Shown: positions 8,486 to 16,016, counted from the first letter of the stretch. The stretch: 64,000 bases of DNA from Agrobacterium sp. a22-2 (GCF_012276985.1 NZ_JAAXMM010000002.1:124001-188000), one strand, 5' to 3'. Program-made: numbers and translations. Notes: generated by a model from the letters alone, not told the origin.

Positions 8486-9847
8486 ATGAACAGCAGGGCA
8501 ACGGTGGGCGGCAGCGGGACCTATGGCGTCAGGGCACTGCCGAAGATCGCCTATGGTCAGGGCAGCTATCTCTATGACAGTGACGGAAAACGCTATCTCG
8601 ACGGTTCGGGCGGTCCGGCGGTCTATTGCCTGGGCCACGCCCATCCCGAGGTCAACGATGCCATCAAGGCGCAGCTCGACCGGGTCGCCCATGGGTATCG
8701 CTATCTCTTCACCTCGGATGCGATGGAAGAGTTGACGGAGATCGTCAACGCCAATGCCGGCGGCCATTTCCCGCATATGGTCTATGTCGGCAGCGGATCC
8801 GAGGCGGTGGAATCCTGCCTGAAGATCGCCCTGCAATATCACACGGCGCGCGGCGAAAAGAGCCGCCGCCGGTTCATTTCGCGGCGTCGCTCCTGGCATG
8901 GCAATACGCTCGGCGCGCTGTCGGTCTCCGATTTCAAGGCGCGGCGCGAGGCGTTCGAGGGCAGCCTGCTGGACGTGTCCTTTGTCTCCAGCGCCAATGC
9001 CTACCGCCTGCCGCACGGCGTCGAAGGTCATCAACTGGCAGCGCACCTGGCCGATGAGCTGGAAGCGCAGATCCTGACGATCGGCGCGCAGAATGTCGCG
9101 GCCTTCATCTTCGAGCCGGTGGTCGGGGCGGCCGGTGGCGTGGTGCCGGCGCCGGAGGGTTATGCGGCCGCGGTGGCCGCCGTCTGCCGCTGCCACGGCG
9201 TGCTCTTGATCGGCGACGAGGTGATGTGCGGCTCGGGCCGGACGGGGACCTTCCGGGCGCTAGAGCAGGACGGCGTGGTGCCGGATATCATGAGCATCGC
9301 CAAGGGGCTTGCCGGCGGCTACCAGCCGCTGGGGGCTGCGCTCTACAGTGCGGCGATCCATGCCGTGCTGGTCGATGCCCATGGCGGGGCGATGACCGGG
9401 CATACGTTTACCGGTCATACCTCGTCCTGTGCGGCCGGCGTGGCCGTGCAGAAGATCATCGCTCGCGACAGGCTTCTGGAGAGCGTCCTGTCGCGCGGCG
9501 AAACCTTCAGGCAGGCGCTGCGAACCGCCTTTGCCGACGTGCCGGAGGTGGGCGACATTCGCGGCCGCGGCTTCTTTATCGGCCTGGAGCTGGTCGCCGA
9601 TCCGCTAACGAAGACGCCATTCCCGGCCTATGCCAGCCTGCATGCGGATATCGGCCGGCGGGCCTTCGAGGCTGGGCTGATCTGCTATCCCTCGACCGGC
9701 AATGTCGACGGAACGAATGGCGACACCGTCATCCTGGCGCCGGCCTACAATGCCAGCGACGAGGAGCTTGCCGAGATCATCGCGATCCTGTCGCCGGTCA
9801 TCCGCGATGCCGTCGCGGCCGCAAGGCGGGCTGTCGCCCTGCGGTGA
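8486..9847 (+). CDS. Class III pyridoxal-phosphate aminotransferase
   Basis: 453 aa from the ATG at 8486, chosen because GAGGAG lies at 8472-8477 with good spacing; a GTG at 8477 falls inside that site. Family features are GSGSEAVESCLKIA (PLP phosphate site, 102-115), the cofactor Asp in LLIGDEVMCGSGRTG (Asp244) and the Schiff-base Lys273 in SIAKGLAGGYQPLGA. The length fits omega-aminotransferases and the aspartate-aminotransferase-family proteins of rhizobia. It follows the FAH-like gene in the same direction and may be cotranscribed. Amino donor and acceptor are unknown. Confidence 0.92.
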   Translation: MNSRATVGGSGTYGVRALPKIAYGQGSYLYDSDGKRYLDGSGGPAVYCLGHAHPEVNDAIKAQLDRVAHGYRYLFTSDAMEELTEIVNANAGGHFPHMVYVGSGSEAVESCLKIALQYHTARGEKSRRRFISRRRSWHGNTLGALSVSDFKARREAFEGSLLDVSFVSSANAYRLPHGVEGHQLAAHLADELEAQILTIGAQNVAAFIFEPVVGAAGGVVPAPEGYAAAVAAVCRCHGVLLIGDEVMCGSGRTGTFRALEQDGVVPDIMSIAKGLAGGYQPLGAALYSAAIHAVLVDAHGGAMTGHTFTGHTSSCAAGVAVQKIIARDRLLESVLSRGETFRQALRTAFADVPEVGDIRGRGFFIGLELVADPLTKTPFPAYASLHADIGRRAFEAGLICYPSTGNVDGTNGDTVILAPAYNASDEELAEIIAILSPVIRDAVAAARRAVALR

Positions 9848-9891
9848 CGCTTGTCTTTGGTCCCGGCGTTTGATGCGGCTGCTGCCTGGTC

Positions 9892-10782
9892 TCAGCCCAC
9901 ATAACGCCGCCAGTTGTGCTCTTCCTTGAAACCGAGGACCTTGCGGATCTTGGCGTTGGAGAGCGGTGCCTCGTGGCCTTCGAGGGGCCGCGTCAGTGGC
10001 GTGCCGGGCGCCCATTTTTGCAGGAATTCGGCCGTCGGCTCATGGGCGGTGATGGTGTCGTTGACAGCATTGAACACCTGAAAGCCCAGCCCGTCCTTCT
10101 CGACGCAGAGATGGACGATCTGGCCGAGATCGCGGGCGTCGATATAGCTCCAGGCATTGCGCTTGCGCGATGGCGGATCGGCCATGAAGGCCGGAAAGCG
10201 ATCGTATTCATGCGGCTCGATGACATTGCCGATGCGCAGCGCATAGATGTCGGCGCCGGAGCGCATGGCAAAGGCGCGGGCGGTCTTCTCGTTGACCACC
10301 TTGGATAGGCCGTAGCTGTCCATCGGGTCGACATCGTAGTCCTCGTCCAGAGGAAACTGGTGATAGTCCTTGTCGCCCTCGGCAAAGCAGACGCCATAGG
10401 TCGTCTCGCTGGAGGCGATGATGATCTTCTTGATACCCAGCTTCACCGCCGCCTCGATGACATTGTAGGTGGAGGTGACATTGGCCTGGAAGGTGGTGTT
10501 GTCGGGGCGCAGCAGAATGCGCGGCACGGCGGCGAAGTGCACGACCGCATCGACCTTGGCCGGCCCCTTGCCGGTTTCAAGGCCTGCGAAATCGAAATGC
10601 ATGGACAGCGCGTTGAACACCTGGCCGCTGTCGGTGAGGTCGGTCTGCAGCGTATTGACGCCAGGATGATCGAGCGGCACCAGATCGAGGTTGAAGACCG
10701 TATGGCCCTTGTCCAGAAGATAGGGCACGACATGGCGCCCGGCCTTGCCGCTGCCGCCGGTAAAGACGATCCGTTTGGTCAT
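9892..10782 (-). CDS. NAD-dependent epimerase/dehydratase family protein
   Basis: 296 aa extended short-chain dehydrogenase. Start at 10782 has AGGAGGAG upstream on the minus strand. The Rossmann motif is IVFTGGSGKAGRHVVPYLL (GxxGxxG), the active-site motif is YGLSK (Tyr-x-x-x-Lys) and SSETTYG provides the catalytic Ser/Thr. Similar proteins are annotated as NAD(P)-dependent oxidoreductases or uronate dehydrogenase-like enzymes. It is convergent with the aminotransferase gene. Substrate not identifiable; a nucleotide sugar or aldonate is plausible. Confidence 0.88.
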   Translation of the reverse strand: MTKRIVFTGGSGKAGRHVVPYLLDKGHTVFNLDLVPLDHPGVNTLQTDLTDSGQVFNALSMHFDFAGLETGKGPAKVDAVVHFAAVPRILLRPDNTTFQANVTSTYNVIEAAVKLGIKKIIIASSETTYGVCFAEGDKDYHQFPLDEDYDVDPMDSYGLSKVVNEKTARAFAMRSGADIYALRIGNVIEPHEYDRFPAFMADPPSRKRNAWSYIDARDLGQIVHLCVEKDGLGFQVFNAVNDTITAHEPTAEFLQKWAPGTPLTRPLEGHEAPLSNAKIRKVLGFKEEHNWRRYVG

Positions 10783-10902
10783 GGGGTTCTCCTCCTGGGG
10801 TGGCCATGTTGCGTCGGAGTGCCGGCGACGTGGCACAGCATGGCTTGGTCTTGCGGCACCGGCCTGCTATCTAGCGCGCCAGAGCCAAGGAGGCGAGGGG
10901 CC

Positions 10903-11322
10903 ATGAGCGTGGCGGAAGACATTGTTGACGGCCGGTCCTGCGGCACGTGTTCGCTGTGCTGCATCCTGCCGGAGATCGACGTGTTCGATAAGCCGGCCAA
11001 TAGTGTGTGCCGCCATTGCCAGCCGGGCAGGGGCTGTCTGGCCTATGATGAGCGGCCCGCCACCTGCCGCGACTTCTTCTGTCACTGGATGACAGACGCC
11101 GACATGAATGAAGCCTGGGAGCCGGCCCGCTGCCACATGATGGTCTATACCCAGGGACCGCAGATCACCGTGCTGGTCGATCCGGCCCATCCCCACATCT
11201 GGAAGACCGAGCCCTATGCCAGCCAGTTGCAGCAATGGGCCGCAGAGTCCGCACCGAGCGGCGGCTATCTTATTGTCTATGTCGGGGACGAGGTGACGGT
11301 GGTGGGGGCAAAGGCGGGGTAG
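10903..11322 (+). CDS. Cysteine-cluster protein of unknown function
   Basis: 139 aa. It begins MSVAEDIVDGRSCGTCSLCC with cysteines at 13, 16, 19 and 20, followed by CRHC, GRGC, ATC and FFCHW, about ten cysteines in the first 65 residues. This looks like the YkgJ/CxxCxxCC group, proposed to hold zinc or an Fe-S centre. The C-terminal half has no cysteine cluster and contains a hydrophobic IVYVGDEVTVV end. GAGGGG precedes the start. It stands alone, transcribed towards the convergent tRNA-Val gene. Metal binding is inferred from the Cys pattern only. Confidence 0.75.
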   Translation: MSVAEDIVDGRSCGTCSLCCILPEIDVFDKPANSVCRHCQPGRGCLAYDERPATCRDFFCHWMTDADMNEAWEPARCHMMVYTQGPQITVLVDPAHPHIWKTEPYASQLQQWAAESAPSGGYLIVYVGDEVTVVGAKAG

Positions 11323-11341
11323 CTGATCCCATTTCCCGCAA

Positions 11342-11372
11342 AGAAAAAGGCTCGGCGATCTCTCGCCAAGCC
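11342..11372 (-). terminator. Intrinsic terminator after tRNA-Val
   Basis: Arms 11349-11358 and 11363-11372 form a 10-bp stem (one G-U/mismatch position) with a 4-nt loop, followed on the minus strand by TTTTTCTT. It lies 17 bases past the tRNA 3' end and is also in position to block read-through from the convergent plus-strand gene. Confidence 0.85.
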
Positions 11373-11389
11373 TTTGATCTGAAACTGGA

Positions 11390-11464
<75 letters not shown>

Positions 11465-11477
11465 ATCCGATGGCGGC

Positions 11478-11507
11478 TTAAGACCACAAAACCGTTAGGC
11501 CCGTCAA
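11478..11507 (-). promoter_or_regulatory. Putative sigma70 promoter of tRNA-Val
   Basis: On the minus strand TTGACG (11507-11502) is followed after 18 bases by TCTTAA (11483-11478), then a GC-rich discriminator before the tRNA 5' end at 11464. The -35 is close to consensus and the -10 is poor. The element lies between the arms of a 10-bp inverted repeat (11485-11494 and 11518-11527). Confidence 0.5.
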
Positions 11508-11546
11508 TAGGCATTTTCGGTTTTGTGAAGAGTTTTTTACAGACCC

Positions 11547-11909
11547 TTACGCCGCAAGGAGTTTGTTCACTTCGTCGACCAGATCGCGAAGGTGGAAAGG
11601 CTTGGACAACACCTTGGCGTCCTTGGGAGCCTTCGAATCGGCATTGAGGGCCACGGCGGCAAAGCCAGTGATAAACATCACTTTCAGGTCGGGATCGAGT
11701 TCCGTGGCGCGGCGCGCCAGCTCGATGCCGTCCATTTCCGGCATGACGATGTCGGTCAGGAGCAGCGAGAAGGGTTCCTCGCGCAGACGGTCATAGGCGC
11801 TTGCGCCATTGTCGAAGGACGAAACCTTGTAACCCGCCTTTTCCAATGCCTTGACCAGGAACCGGCGCATGTCGTTATCGTCTTCGGCGAGAAGGATTTT
11901 CTGAATCAT
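11547..11909 (-). CDS. cpdR: CpdR-type single-domain response regulator
   Basis: 120 aa receiver-only protein starting MIQKILLAEDDNDMRRFLVKALEKAG. The acidic pair is at 10-11, the phosphoacceptor Asp53 lies in LLLTDIVMPEMDG, and the conserved Lys is in VLSKPF. In Caulobacter and Sinorhizobium unphosphorylated CpdR directs the ClpXP protease in cell-cycle proteolysis and is controlled by the CckA-ChpT phosphorelay. The C-terminus ends LLAA, matching the C-terminal alanines known to make CpdR itself a ClpXP substrate. A start nearer to 11927 is possible, but the receiver begins at the chosen Met. It is followed by tRNA-Val and is divergent from an N-formylglutamate amidohydrolase. Confidence 0.93.
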   Translation of the reverse strand: MIQKILLAEDDNDMRRFLVKALEKAGYKVSSFDNGASAYDRLREEPFSLLLTDIVMPEMDGIELARRATELDPDLKVMFITGFAAVALNADSKAPKDAKVLSKPFHLRDLVDEVNKLLAA

Positions 11910-12098
11910 TGAGGGACCGTTACTCACAAAAGGGGAATGAAAGGCTTTCCGGCCCTCCTCTTTAACGCAATCCGAGTAAACATCCGGTGAATTTCAAAGG
12001 AGCGTCCCTGTCCGCCTTGTCCTTAGTATGGACTTCGATCTGTCCAACTGGCAACATGCCGAGGCAAACAAGTTGGTGATTTGGTAAAAAGAGGCGGA

Positions 12099-12983
12099 AT
12101 GGACCGGTTGGCGGACGATTTTGATCTGTTCGAGGTGCGCGAGCCGGAAACGCAAACCATTCCCTTCGTTTACAACTCGCCCCATAGCGGCCGGCATTAT
12201 CCGCCCGCCTTCCTGGAAAGTTCGCGTCTCGACCATATGGCGATCCGGCGGTCCGAGGATCATTATGTCGATGAGCTGTTTTCCGCCGCGCCGGATTTCG
12301 GTGCACCGCTGCTGCAGGCGCATTTTCCCCGGGCCTTCATCGATGTGAACCGCGAACCCTATGAGCTGGATCCGAAGATGTTCAGCGGGCCGCTGCCGTC
12401 CTTTGTCAATTCCAGTTCGATCCGGGTGGCAGGGGGGCTCGGCACCATTCCACGCATCGTTGCCGAAAACATGGACATCTATGCGGGCCGGATGACGGTC
12501 GAGCAGGCGATGGCGCGCATCGATACGGTCTACAAGCCCTATCATGCCTGCCTGCGGCGGCTGATGGCGCGCACCCATACGCGCTTTGGCCTGGCCGTTT
12601 TGATCGATTGCCATTCCATGCCCGGCAATATCCGGGTTTCCGGCAGCAGCCTTCGTCCCGATTTCATCATCGGCGATCGCTACGGCACCAGCGCGTCTGC
12701 CGATCTGTCGATGGCGGCTCTGCATATCCTCGAAAATCTCGGCTTCTGCGCCGTGCGCAACAAGCCCTATGCCGGCGGTTTCATCACCGAGCACTACGGC
12801 CGGCCGGTGCGCGGCCTGCATGCATTGCAGATCGAGATCAACCGTTCGCTCTATGTGGACGAGACCACCTTGCAGAAGCGGCCCGATTTCCGCCTGCTGA
12901 CCTCGGCGATTGCCACCTTCATCGGCGCCATGGCGGAGTTTGCCGCCGATATGACCGGCGATACGGCGCTGGCGGCGGAATAG
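12099..12983 (+). CDS. N-formylglutamate amidohydrolase family protein (first copy)
   Basis: 294 aa, start at ATG 12099 just after an AGAGG site; a TTG 18 bases upstream is less likely. Family features are FVYNSPHSGRHYP (metal-binding His), RSEDHYVDELF, FIDVNREPYELDP, LIDCHSMP and LQIEINRSLYVDE. Known members hydrolyse N-formyl-L-glutamate in histidine breakdown (HutG/FGase). No hut genes are nearby; instead it is divergent from cpdR and followed by an MmgR-like sRNA and a histidinol-phosphatase-like gene. A second family member occurs at 48415-49209, so the two probably differ in substrate or regulation. Confidence 0.9.
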   Translation: MDRLADDFDLFEVREPETQTIPFVYNSPHSGRHYPPAFLESSRLDHMAIRRSEDHYVDELFSAAPDFGAPLLQAHFPRAFIDVNREPYELDPKMFSGPLPSFVNSSSIRVAGGLGTIPRIVAENMDIYAGRMTVEQAMARIDTVYKPYHACLRRLMARTHTRFGLAVLIDCHSMPGNIRVSGSSLRPDFIIGDRYGTSASADLSMAALHILENLGFCAVRNKPYAGGFITEHYGRPVRGLHALQIEINRSLYVDETTLQKRPDFRLLTSAIATFIGAMAEFAADMTGDTALAAE

Positions 12984-13033
12984 GCCATCCGGTCCGAATT
13001 TGCCCGGCGGGCCGTTTTCCCTGACATTCGACC

Positions 13034-13110
13034 AAAAAAAACCGCGCCATGGGCGCGGCTAAGTCTAGGGAGGAAACACCCAAGGAGGGTATTTACAGTC
13101 AGAAGACTGT
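13034..13110 (-). ncRNA. mmgR: MmgR / suhB-type trans-acting small RNA (alpha-r8 family)
   Basis: A minus-strand transcription unit with its own promoter and terminator. From the predicted start near 13110 the RNA has a 6-bp hairpin (ACAGTC/GACTGT), a small ACCC/GGGT hairpin, the unpaired CU-rich stretch TTTCCTCCCT, and a 7-bp terminator stem (13042-13048 with 13052-13058) followed by eight T ending at 13034. The total is 77 nt. I recall the Sinorhizobium MmgR RNA as about 77 nt with a conserved UUUCCUCCCU segment, and the Rfam suhB motif family as its equivalent. A CU-rich single strand suggests base-pairing to Shine-Dalgarno regions with Hfq. It lies between an amidohydrolase and an inositol-phosphatase-family gene. 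Expression and targets are inferred. Confidence 0.85.
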
Positions 13111-13116
13111 AAATTG

Positions 13117-13145
13117 AGAATATTATTGCGCTGCACAATTGTCAA
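13117..13145 (-). promoter_or_regulatory. Sigma70 promoter of the MmgR-like RNA
   Basis: On the minus strand a perfect -35 TTGACA (13145-13140) is followed by exactly 17 bases and a -10 TATTCT (13122-13117). The predicted start is about seven bases downstream, near 13110. No other minus-strand gene begins here, so the promoter serves the sRNA. Confidence 0.85.
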
Positions 13146-13285
13146 GAGACGGTGCTGTCATTTTTTAGGCACGATGAAAGATTGTGCAGATATTCGGCAG
13201 GTGACGGTTTCGCCGGCCATTTGCAAAGCCTTGAGAAGACGGCTAGAAATCCCCTCCCTAGGCTTCTCTTTACCGGATGGTCCCC

Positions 13286-14056
13286 ATGCTTCCCGACCGT
13301 GCTTTTTTTGATCGCCTTGCCGCTGCGGCAAAGGCCGAGACCCTGCCGCGCTTTCGTTCGCGGCTGGATGTCGTCAACAAGCTGGCCGGCGGCTATGACC
13401 CGGTGACCGAGGGCGACCGTGCCGCGGAAACGGCGATCCGGGCGCTGATCGAGGCGGAATTCCCCGATCACGGCATCCTCGGCGAAGAGCATGAGAATAT
13501 CGGCATCGACCGCGATTCTGTCTGGGTGATCGATCCGATCGATGGCACCCGCGCCTTCATCTCGGGCGTGCCGATGTGGGGCACGCTGATCGGCTTCCAG
13601 CACCTCGGCCGGGCCACGATGGGCATGATGGACCAGCCGTTCACCGGCGAGCGCTATTATGCCGATGGCGAAAACGCCTGGTATCGCGGACCGGATGGCG
13701 AGCGGCAGATTCGCACGCGGGACTGCGCCGGGTTGGAGGATGCCATTCTCTTCACAACCTCGCCGCATATCTTCATCGGTGACGAGTTATCGCGTTACCA
13801 GACGATCGAGGACAAGGTCCGGCTGTTCCGCTACGGCATCGATTGTTATGCCTATGCGCTGCTGGCGGCGGGCCATGTCGATCTCGTCATCGAGACCTCC
13901 CTGAAGCCCTACGACGTCGGCGCGCTGATCCCGCTTATCGAGCAGGCGGGCGGCATCATCACCACCTGGGACGGCGGACGGCCGGAAGCCGGCGGACGTA
14001 TCGTTGCGGCCGGATCCAGGGCCGTGCACGAGCAGGCCTTGGCACTGCTGGCCTGA
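13286..14056 (+). CDS. hisN: Histidinol-phosphatase-like enzyme, inositol monophosphatase family
   Basis: 256 aa from ATG 13286 (an in-frame ATG at 13277 is equally open). Metal-site motifs are ILGEEHE, WVIDPIDGTRAFISG and the later LKPYDVGALIPLIEQAGG. The GIDxD/GTRAFISGVPMWGTLIGF stretch is typical of HisN-type histidinol-phosphatases that replace HisB-N in actinobacteria and alphaproteobacteria, rather than classical SuhB. It would perform the penultimate step of histidine synthesis (L-histidinol phosphate to L-histidinol). A second family member, closer to SuhB, is at 60388. The hisN assignment over a generic IMPase is moderately firm. Confidence 0.8.
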   Translation: MLPDRAFFDRLAAAAKAETLPRFRSRLDVVNKLAGGYDPVTEGDRAAETAIRALIEAEFPDHGILGEEHENIGIDRDSVWVIDPIDGTRAFISGVPMWGTLIGFQHLGRATMGMMDQPFTGERYYADGENAWYRGPDGERQIRTRDCAGLEDAILFTTSPHIFIGDELSRYQTIEDKVRLFRYGIDCYAYALLAAGHVDLVIETSLKPYDVGALIPLIEQAGGIITTWDGGRPEAGGRIVAAGSRAVHEQALALLA

Positions 14057-14088
14057 CGGGTCTTGCTGACGAACGGGTCCTGCCAGGA

Positions 14089-15075
14089 TCAGGCAGCACT
14101 TGCCTCGCCTGACTCGCTTGCCTCGAGCGCCACATCCGGATCGCTGCCGGGGATGAAGGCCGCGATGGCGGCCATCGCCTGAGCACGATAGCGGTCGCTT
14201 TCCTGCAGGATTTCGTGGCGGGCGCCGGGAATGGCGACAAGCTGGGCGGCGCGGAACTGCTGGGCCATCCGCTCCTGGTCGATATAGGGCACCACCCCGT
14301 CGCGCATCGGGGCGATCAGCACGGTCGGTATGGTGATCTTCATCAGATGCTGCGGATCGCTGATGCGGCGGATGACCTTCTGCGCTTCGTAGAGCCATCG
14401 GGCCGTCGGGGCGCCGACGCTTAGTCCCGGCACAGCTGCAACCGCGGCGGCATTGCGCTGGAAGCGAACGGGGTCGGAGGTCAGCGGATTGCCGGCAAAC
14501 GGCCGGTTGGACGGATCGCCCGACAACGGTCGGCCGCCAAGGCCTGCCAAGGTTGCCAGCATCGACAGTGCGAAGATCTTGCGCGGCGAGAGTTTCTGCC
14601 CGCCCAGCCCGACGAAGGGCGCCGACAGCACCATGCGGTCGATGCGGTTGGCCAGCCGCGGCGCGCTCGACAGCGCGATCAGCCCGCCGGTCGAATGGGC
14701 CAGCAGGAAAAACGGCAGGCGCGTGTCCGGCAGGACGATCTTTTCCAGGAAAATGTCGAGATCGCGCTCGTAATCGGCAAAACGGCGGACATGGCCATGG
14801 CGGACATCCTTCAGCAGGCGCTCAGACAGGCCCTGGCCGCGCAGATCGAAGGTGGCCACCCATAGCCCCTGGGCATTCAGCTCGCGGATCGTTTCGAAAT
14901 ACTTCTCGATATACTCGTTGCGGCCATGCAGCAGCACGACGGTGCCCTTGGCAATGCTGTCTTTGGCGCGAAACACGGCATAACGCAGCCGGACGCCGCC
15001 GTGACCTTCGAAATAGCCGGCGATGTGATTGGCCGGGATCGGATTTCCTGGAGTTTCGTGGAGAACTGGGTCCAT
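14089..15075 (-). CDS. Alpha/beta hydrolase, lysophospholipase (PldB)-like
   Basis: 328 aa from ATG 15075 (MDPVLHETPGNPIP); an ATG at 15114 is an alternative and neither has a strong ribosome site. Features are VVLLHGRNEYIEKYFETI, FDLRGQGLSERL, the nucleophile elbow LLAHSTGG with Ser, and a late PGARHEILQESDRYR holding the catalytic His. This is the serine aminopeptidase/lysophospholipase (Hydrolase_4) family, probably cytosolic or membrane-associated and acting on lysophospholipids or monoglycerides. The last 15 residues are a low-complexity Glu/Ala/Ser tail. It is convergent with hisN. Confidence 0.88.
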   Translation of the reverse strand: MDPVLHETPGNPIPANHIAGYFEGHGGVRLRYAVFRAKDSIAKGTVVLLHGRNEYIEKYFETIRELNAQGLWVATFDLRGQGLSERLLKDVRHGHVRRFADYERDLDIFLEKIVLPDTRLPFFLLAHSTGGLIALSSAPRLANRIDRMVLSAPFVGLGGQKLSPRKIFALSMLATLAGLGGRPLSGDPSNRPFAGNPLTSDPVRFQRNAAAVAAVPGLSVGAPTARWLYEAQKVIRRISDPQHLMKITIPTVLIAPMRDGVVPYIDQERMAQQFRAAQLVAIPGARHEILQESDRYRAQAMAAIAAFIPGSDPDVALEASESGEASAA

Positions 15076-15343
15076 GAGTGCGCCGGCTTGCTTGGGTTGA
15101 TCTTGGTGCAGCATAGCAAAGCGCAAGAGCGGACGCAGCATGGTCGAACAACAAAAAGAAAGCCGGGGTCGCTTGGAGGTCAAAACCTTTGCGCGACTCC
15201 GGCTCCAGAGCCACTGAAGATGAAGGGACGGTGTGTCTTCAGCCATCGAAGTTTTTCCCTTCGACGATCGTTGTTCTAGCTGCGCCTGGCTGAACGCCAG
15301 CCGAACCGGTCGTTCATCTGCAATTCATCAGCATTAGCAGGCT
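15076..15343. other. Intergenic region before the heat-shock promoter
   Basis: This is the upstream part of a 401-base gap between the divergent hydrolase and hsp20 genes. It should contain the hydrolase promoter. I see no RNA gene, palindrome or coding potential that I can support here; the hsp20 control elements are listed separately. Confidence 0.45.
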
Positions 15344-15372
15344 CTTGAATCTCAAAACGGCAATTCCCATTT
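15344..15372 (+). promoter_or_regulatory. RpoH (sigma32) heat-shock promoter of hsp20
   Basis: CTTGAA (15344-15349) and CCATTT (15367-15372) are separated by 17 bases, a close match to the alphaproteobacterial RpoH pattern CTTGAA-N17/18-CCATnT. It would start a transcript near 15379, giving a leader of about 100 nt. Confidence 0.75.
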
Positions 15373-15378
15373 TTCTGG

Positions 15379-15479
15379 AAGCGGACGCCGAAAGGGCCGC
15401 AAGACACCGTCCGGTCACGCCTCGACAGGGTATCGGACATCAAAACCGCAAACGTCGCTTCTTAAGGAGGGCATCCATG
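15379..15479 (+). promoter_or_regulatory. ROSE-type RNA thermometer in the hsp20 leader
   Basis: The 5' leader ends in a hairpin that buries the Shine-Dalgarno sequence. Around a UUAA loop (15462-15465) the pairs are C15461-G15466, U-G, U-A, C15458-G15469, a G15457-G15470 opposition, C15456-G15471 and U-C. A G-G pair and pyrimidine mismatches opposite the ribosome site are the structural hallmark of ROSE elements, which melt on heat shock. An upstream hairpin GTCCG/CGGAC (about 15410-15437) fits the multi-stem leader. The fold was made by eye. Confidence 0.75.
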
Positions 15480-15947
15480 CGTCACGTTGATTTCTCCCCA
15501 CTCTACCGTTCTACGGTCGGCTTCGACCGGCTTTTCACCATGCTCGACAGCCTCGGCCAGCCTGAACAGGCACCGGCCTATCCGCCCTACAATATCGAGC
15601 GGACCGGTGAAAACACCTACCGTATCACCATGGCCGTTGCCGGCTTCGATGAGCGCGAACTCAGCATCGAGGCGCATGCCCATGTGCTGACCGTGAAGGG
15701 TGAAAAGATCGAGGAAGACAAGCCGGAACTGACCGAGTTCCTCTATCGCGGCATCGCCAAGCGCGCTTTCGAGCGGCGCTTCCAGCTGGCCGATCATGTC
15801 GAAGTGCAGAACGCATCGCTGAAAAACGGCCTGCTGCACATCGATCTTCTGCGCAATATTCCCGAGGCCATGAAGCCGCGCCGTATCGCGATTGCAGCAG
15901 AACCGCTGGATGCAGCGCCGAAGTCGATCGAGGCTCACGTCAACTAA
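15477..15947 (+). CDS. Hsp20-family small heat-shock protein
   Basis: 156 aa, class A IbpA-like chaperone beginning MRHVDFSPLYRSTVGFDRLF. The alpha-crystallin domain runs from YNIERTGENTYRITMAVAGF through LTVKGEK to GLLHIDLLRNIPEAMKPRRI, with the IxI-like tail RIAIAA. It binds unfolded proteins in the cytoplasm during heat stress. AAGGAGG at 15464-15470 is ideally spaced but is sequestered in a ROSE-like hairpin, and an RpoH promoter lies upstream, so both transcription and translation should be heat-induced. A strong terminator follows. Confidence 0.95.
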   Translation: MRHVDFSPLYRSTVGFDRLFTMLDSLGQPEQAPAYPPYNIERTGENTYRITMAVAGFDERELSIEAHAHVLTVKGEKIEEDKPELTEFLYRGIAKRAFERRFQLADHVEVQNASLKNGLLHIDLLRNIPEAMKPRRIAIAAEPLDAAPKSIEAHVN

Positions 15948-15970
15948 ACGTCAGTTCTTCAGGTCTCGAA

Positions 15971-16000
15971 GGCGGCTTCCGAAACGGGAGCCGCCTTTTT
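15971..16000 (+). terminator. Intrinsic terminator of hsp20
   Basis: A 10-bp GC-rich stem (15971-15980 with 15986-15995, one mismatch-free core GGCGGC/GCCGCC), 5-nt loop and five T. It lies 23 bases after the hsp20 stop and 16 bases before the end of the convergent threonine aldolase gene. Confidence 0.9.
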
Positions 16001-16016
16001 GTGTTTTAGGCCGGCG

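Noticed and set aside
13034..13286. suhB motif as a plus-strand cis-regulator of the hisN-like gene
   Set aside because: The U-tract terminator, consensus promoter and 77-nt length all fit the minus strand; on the plus strand the hairpin would lack a U-run and lie over 170 bases before the gene.
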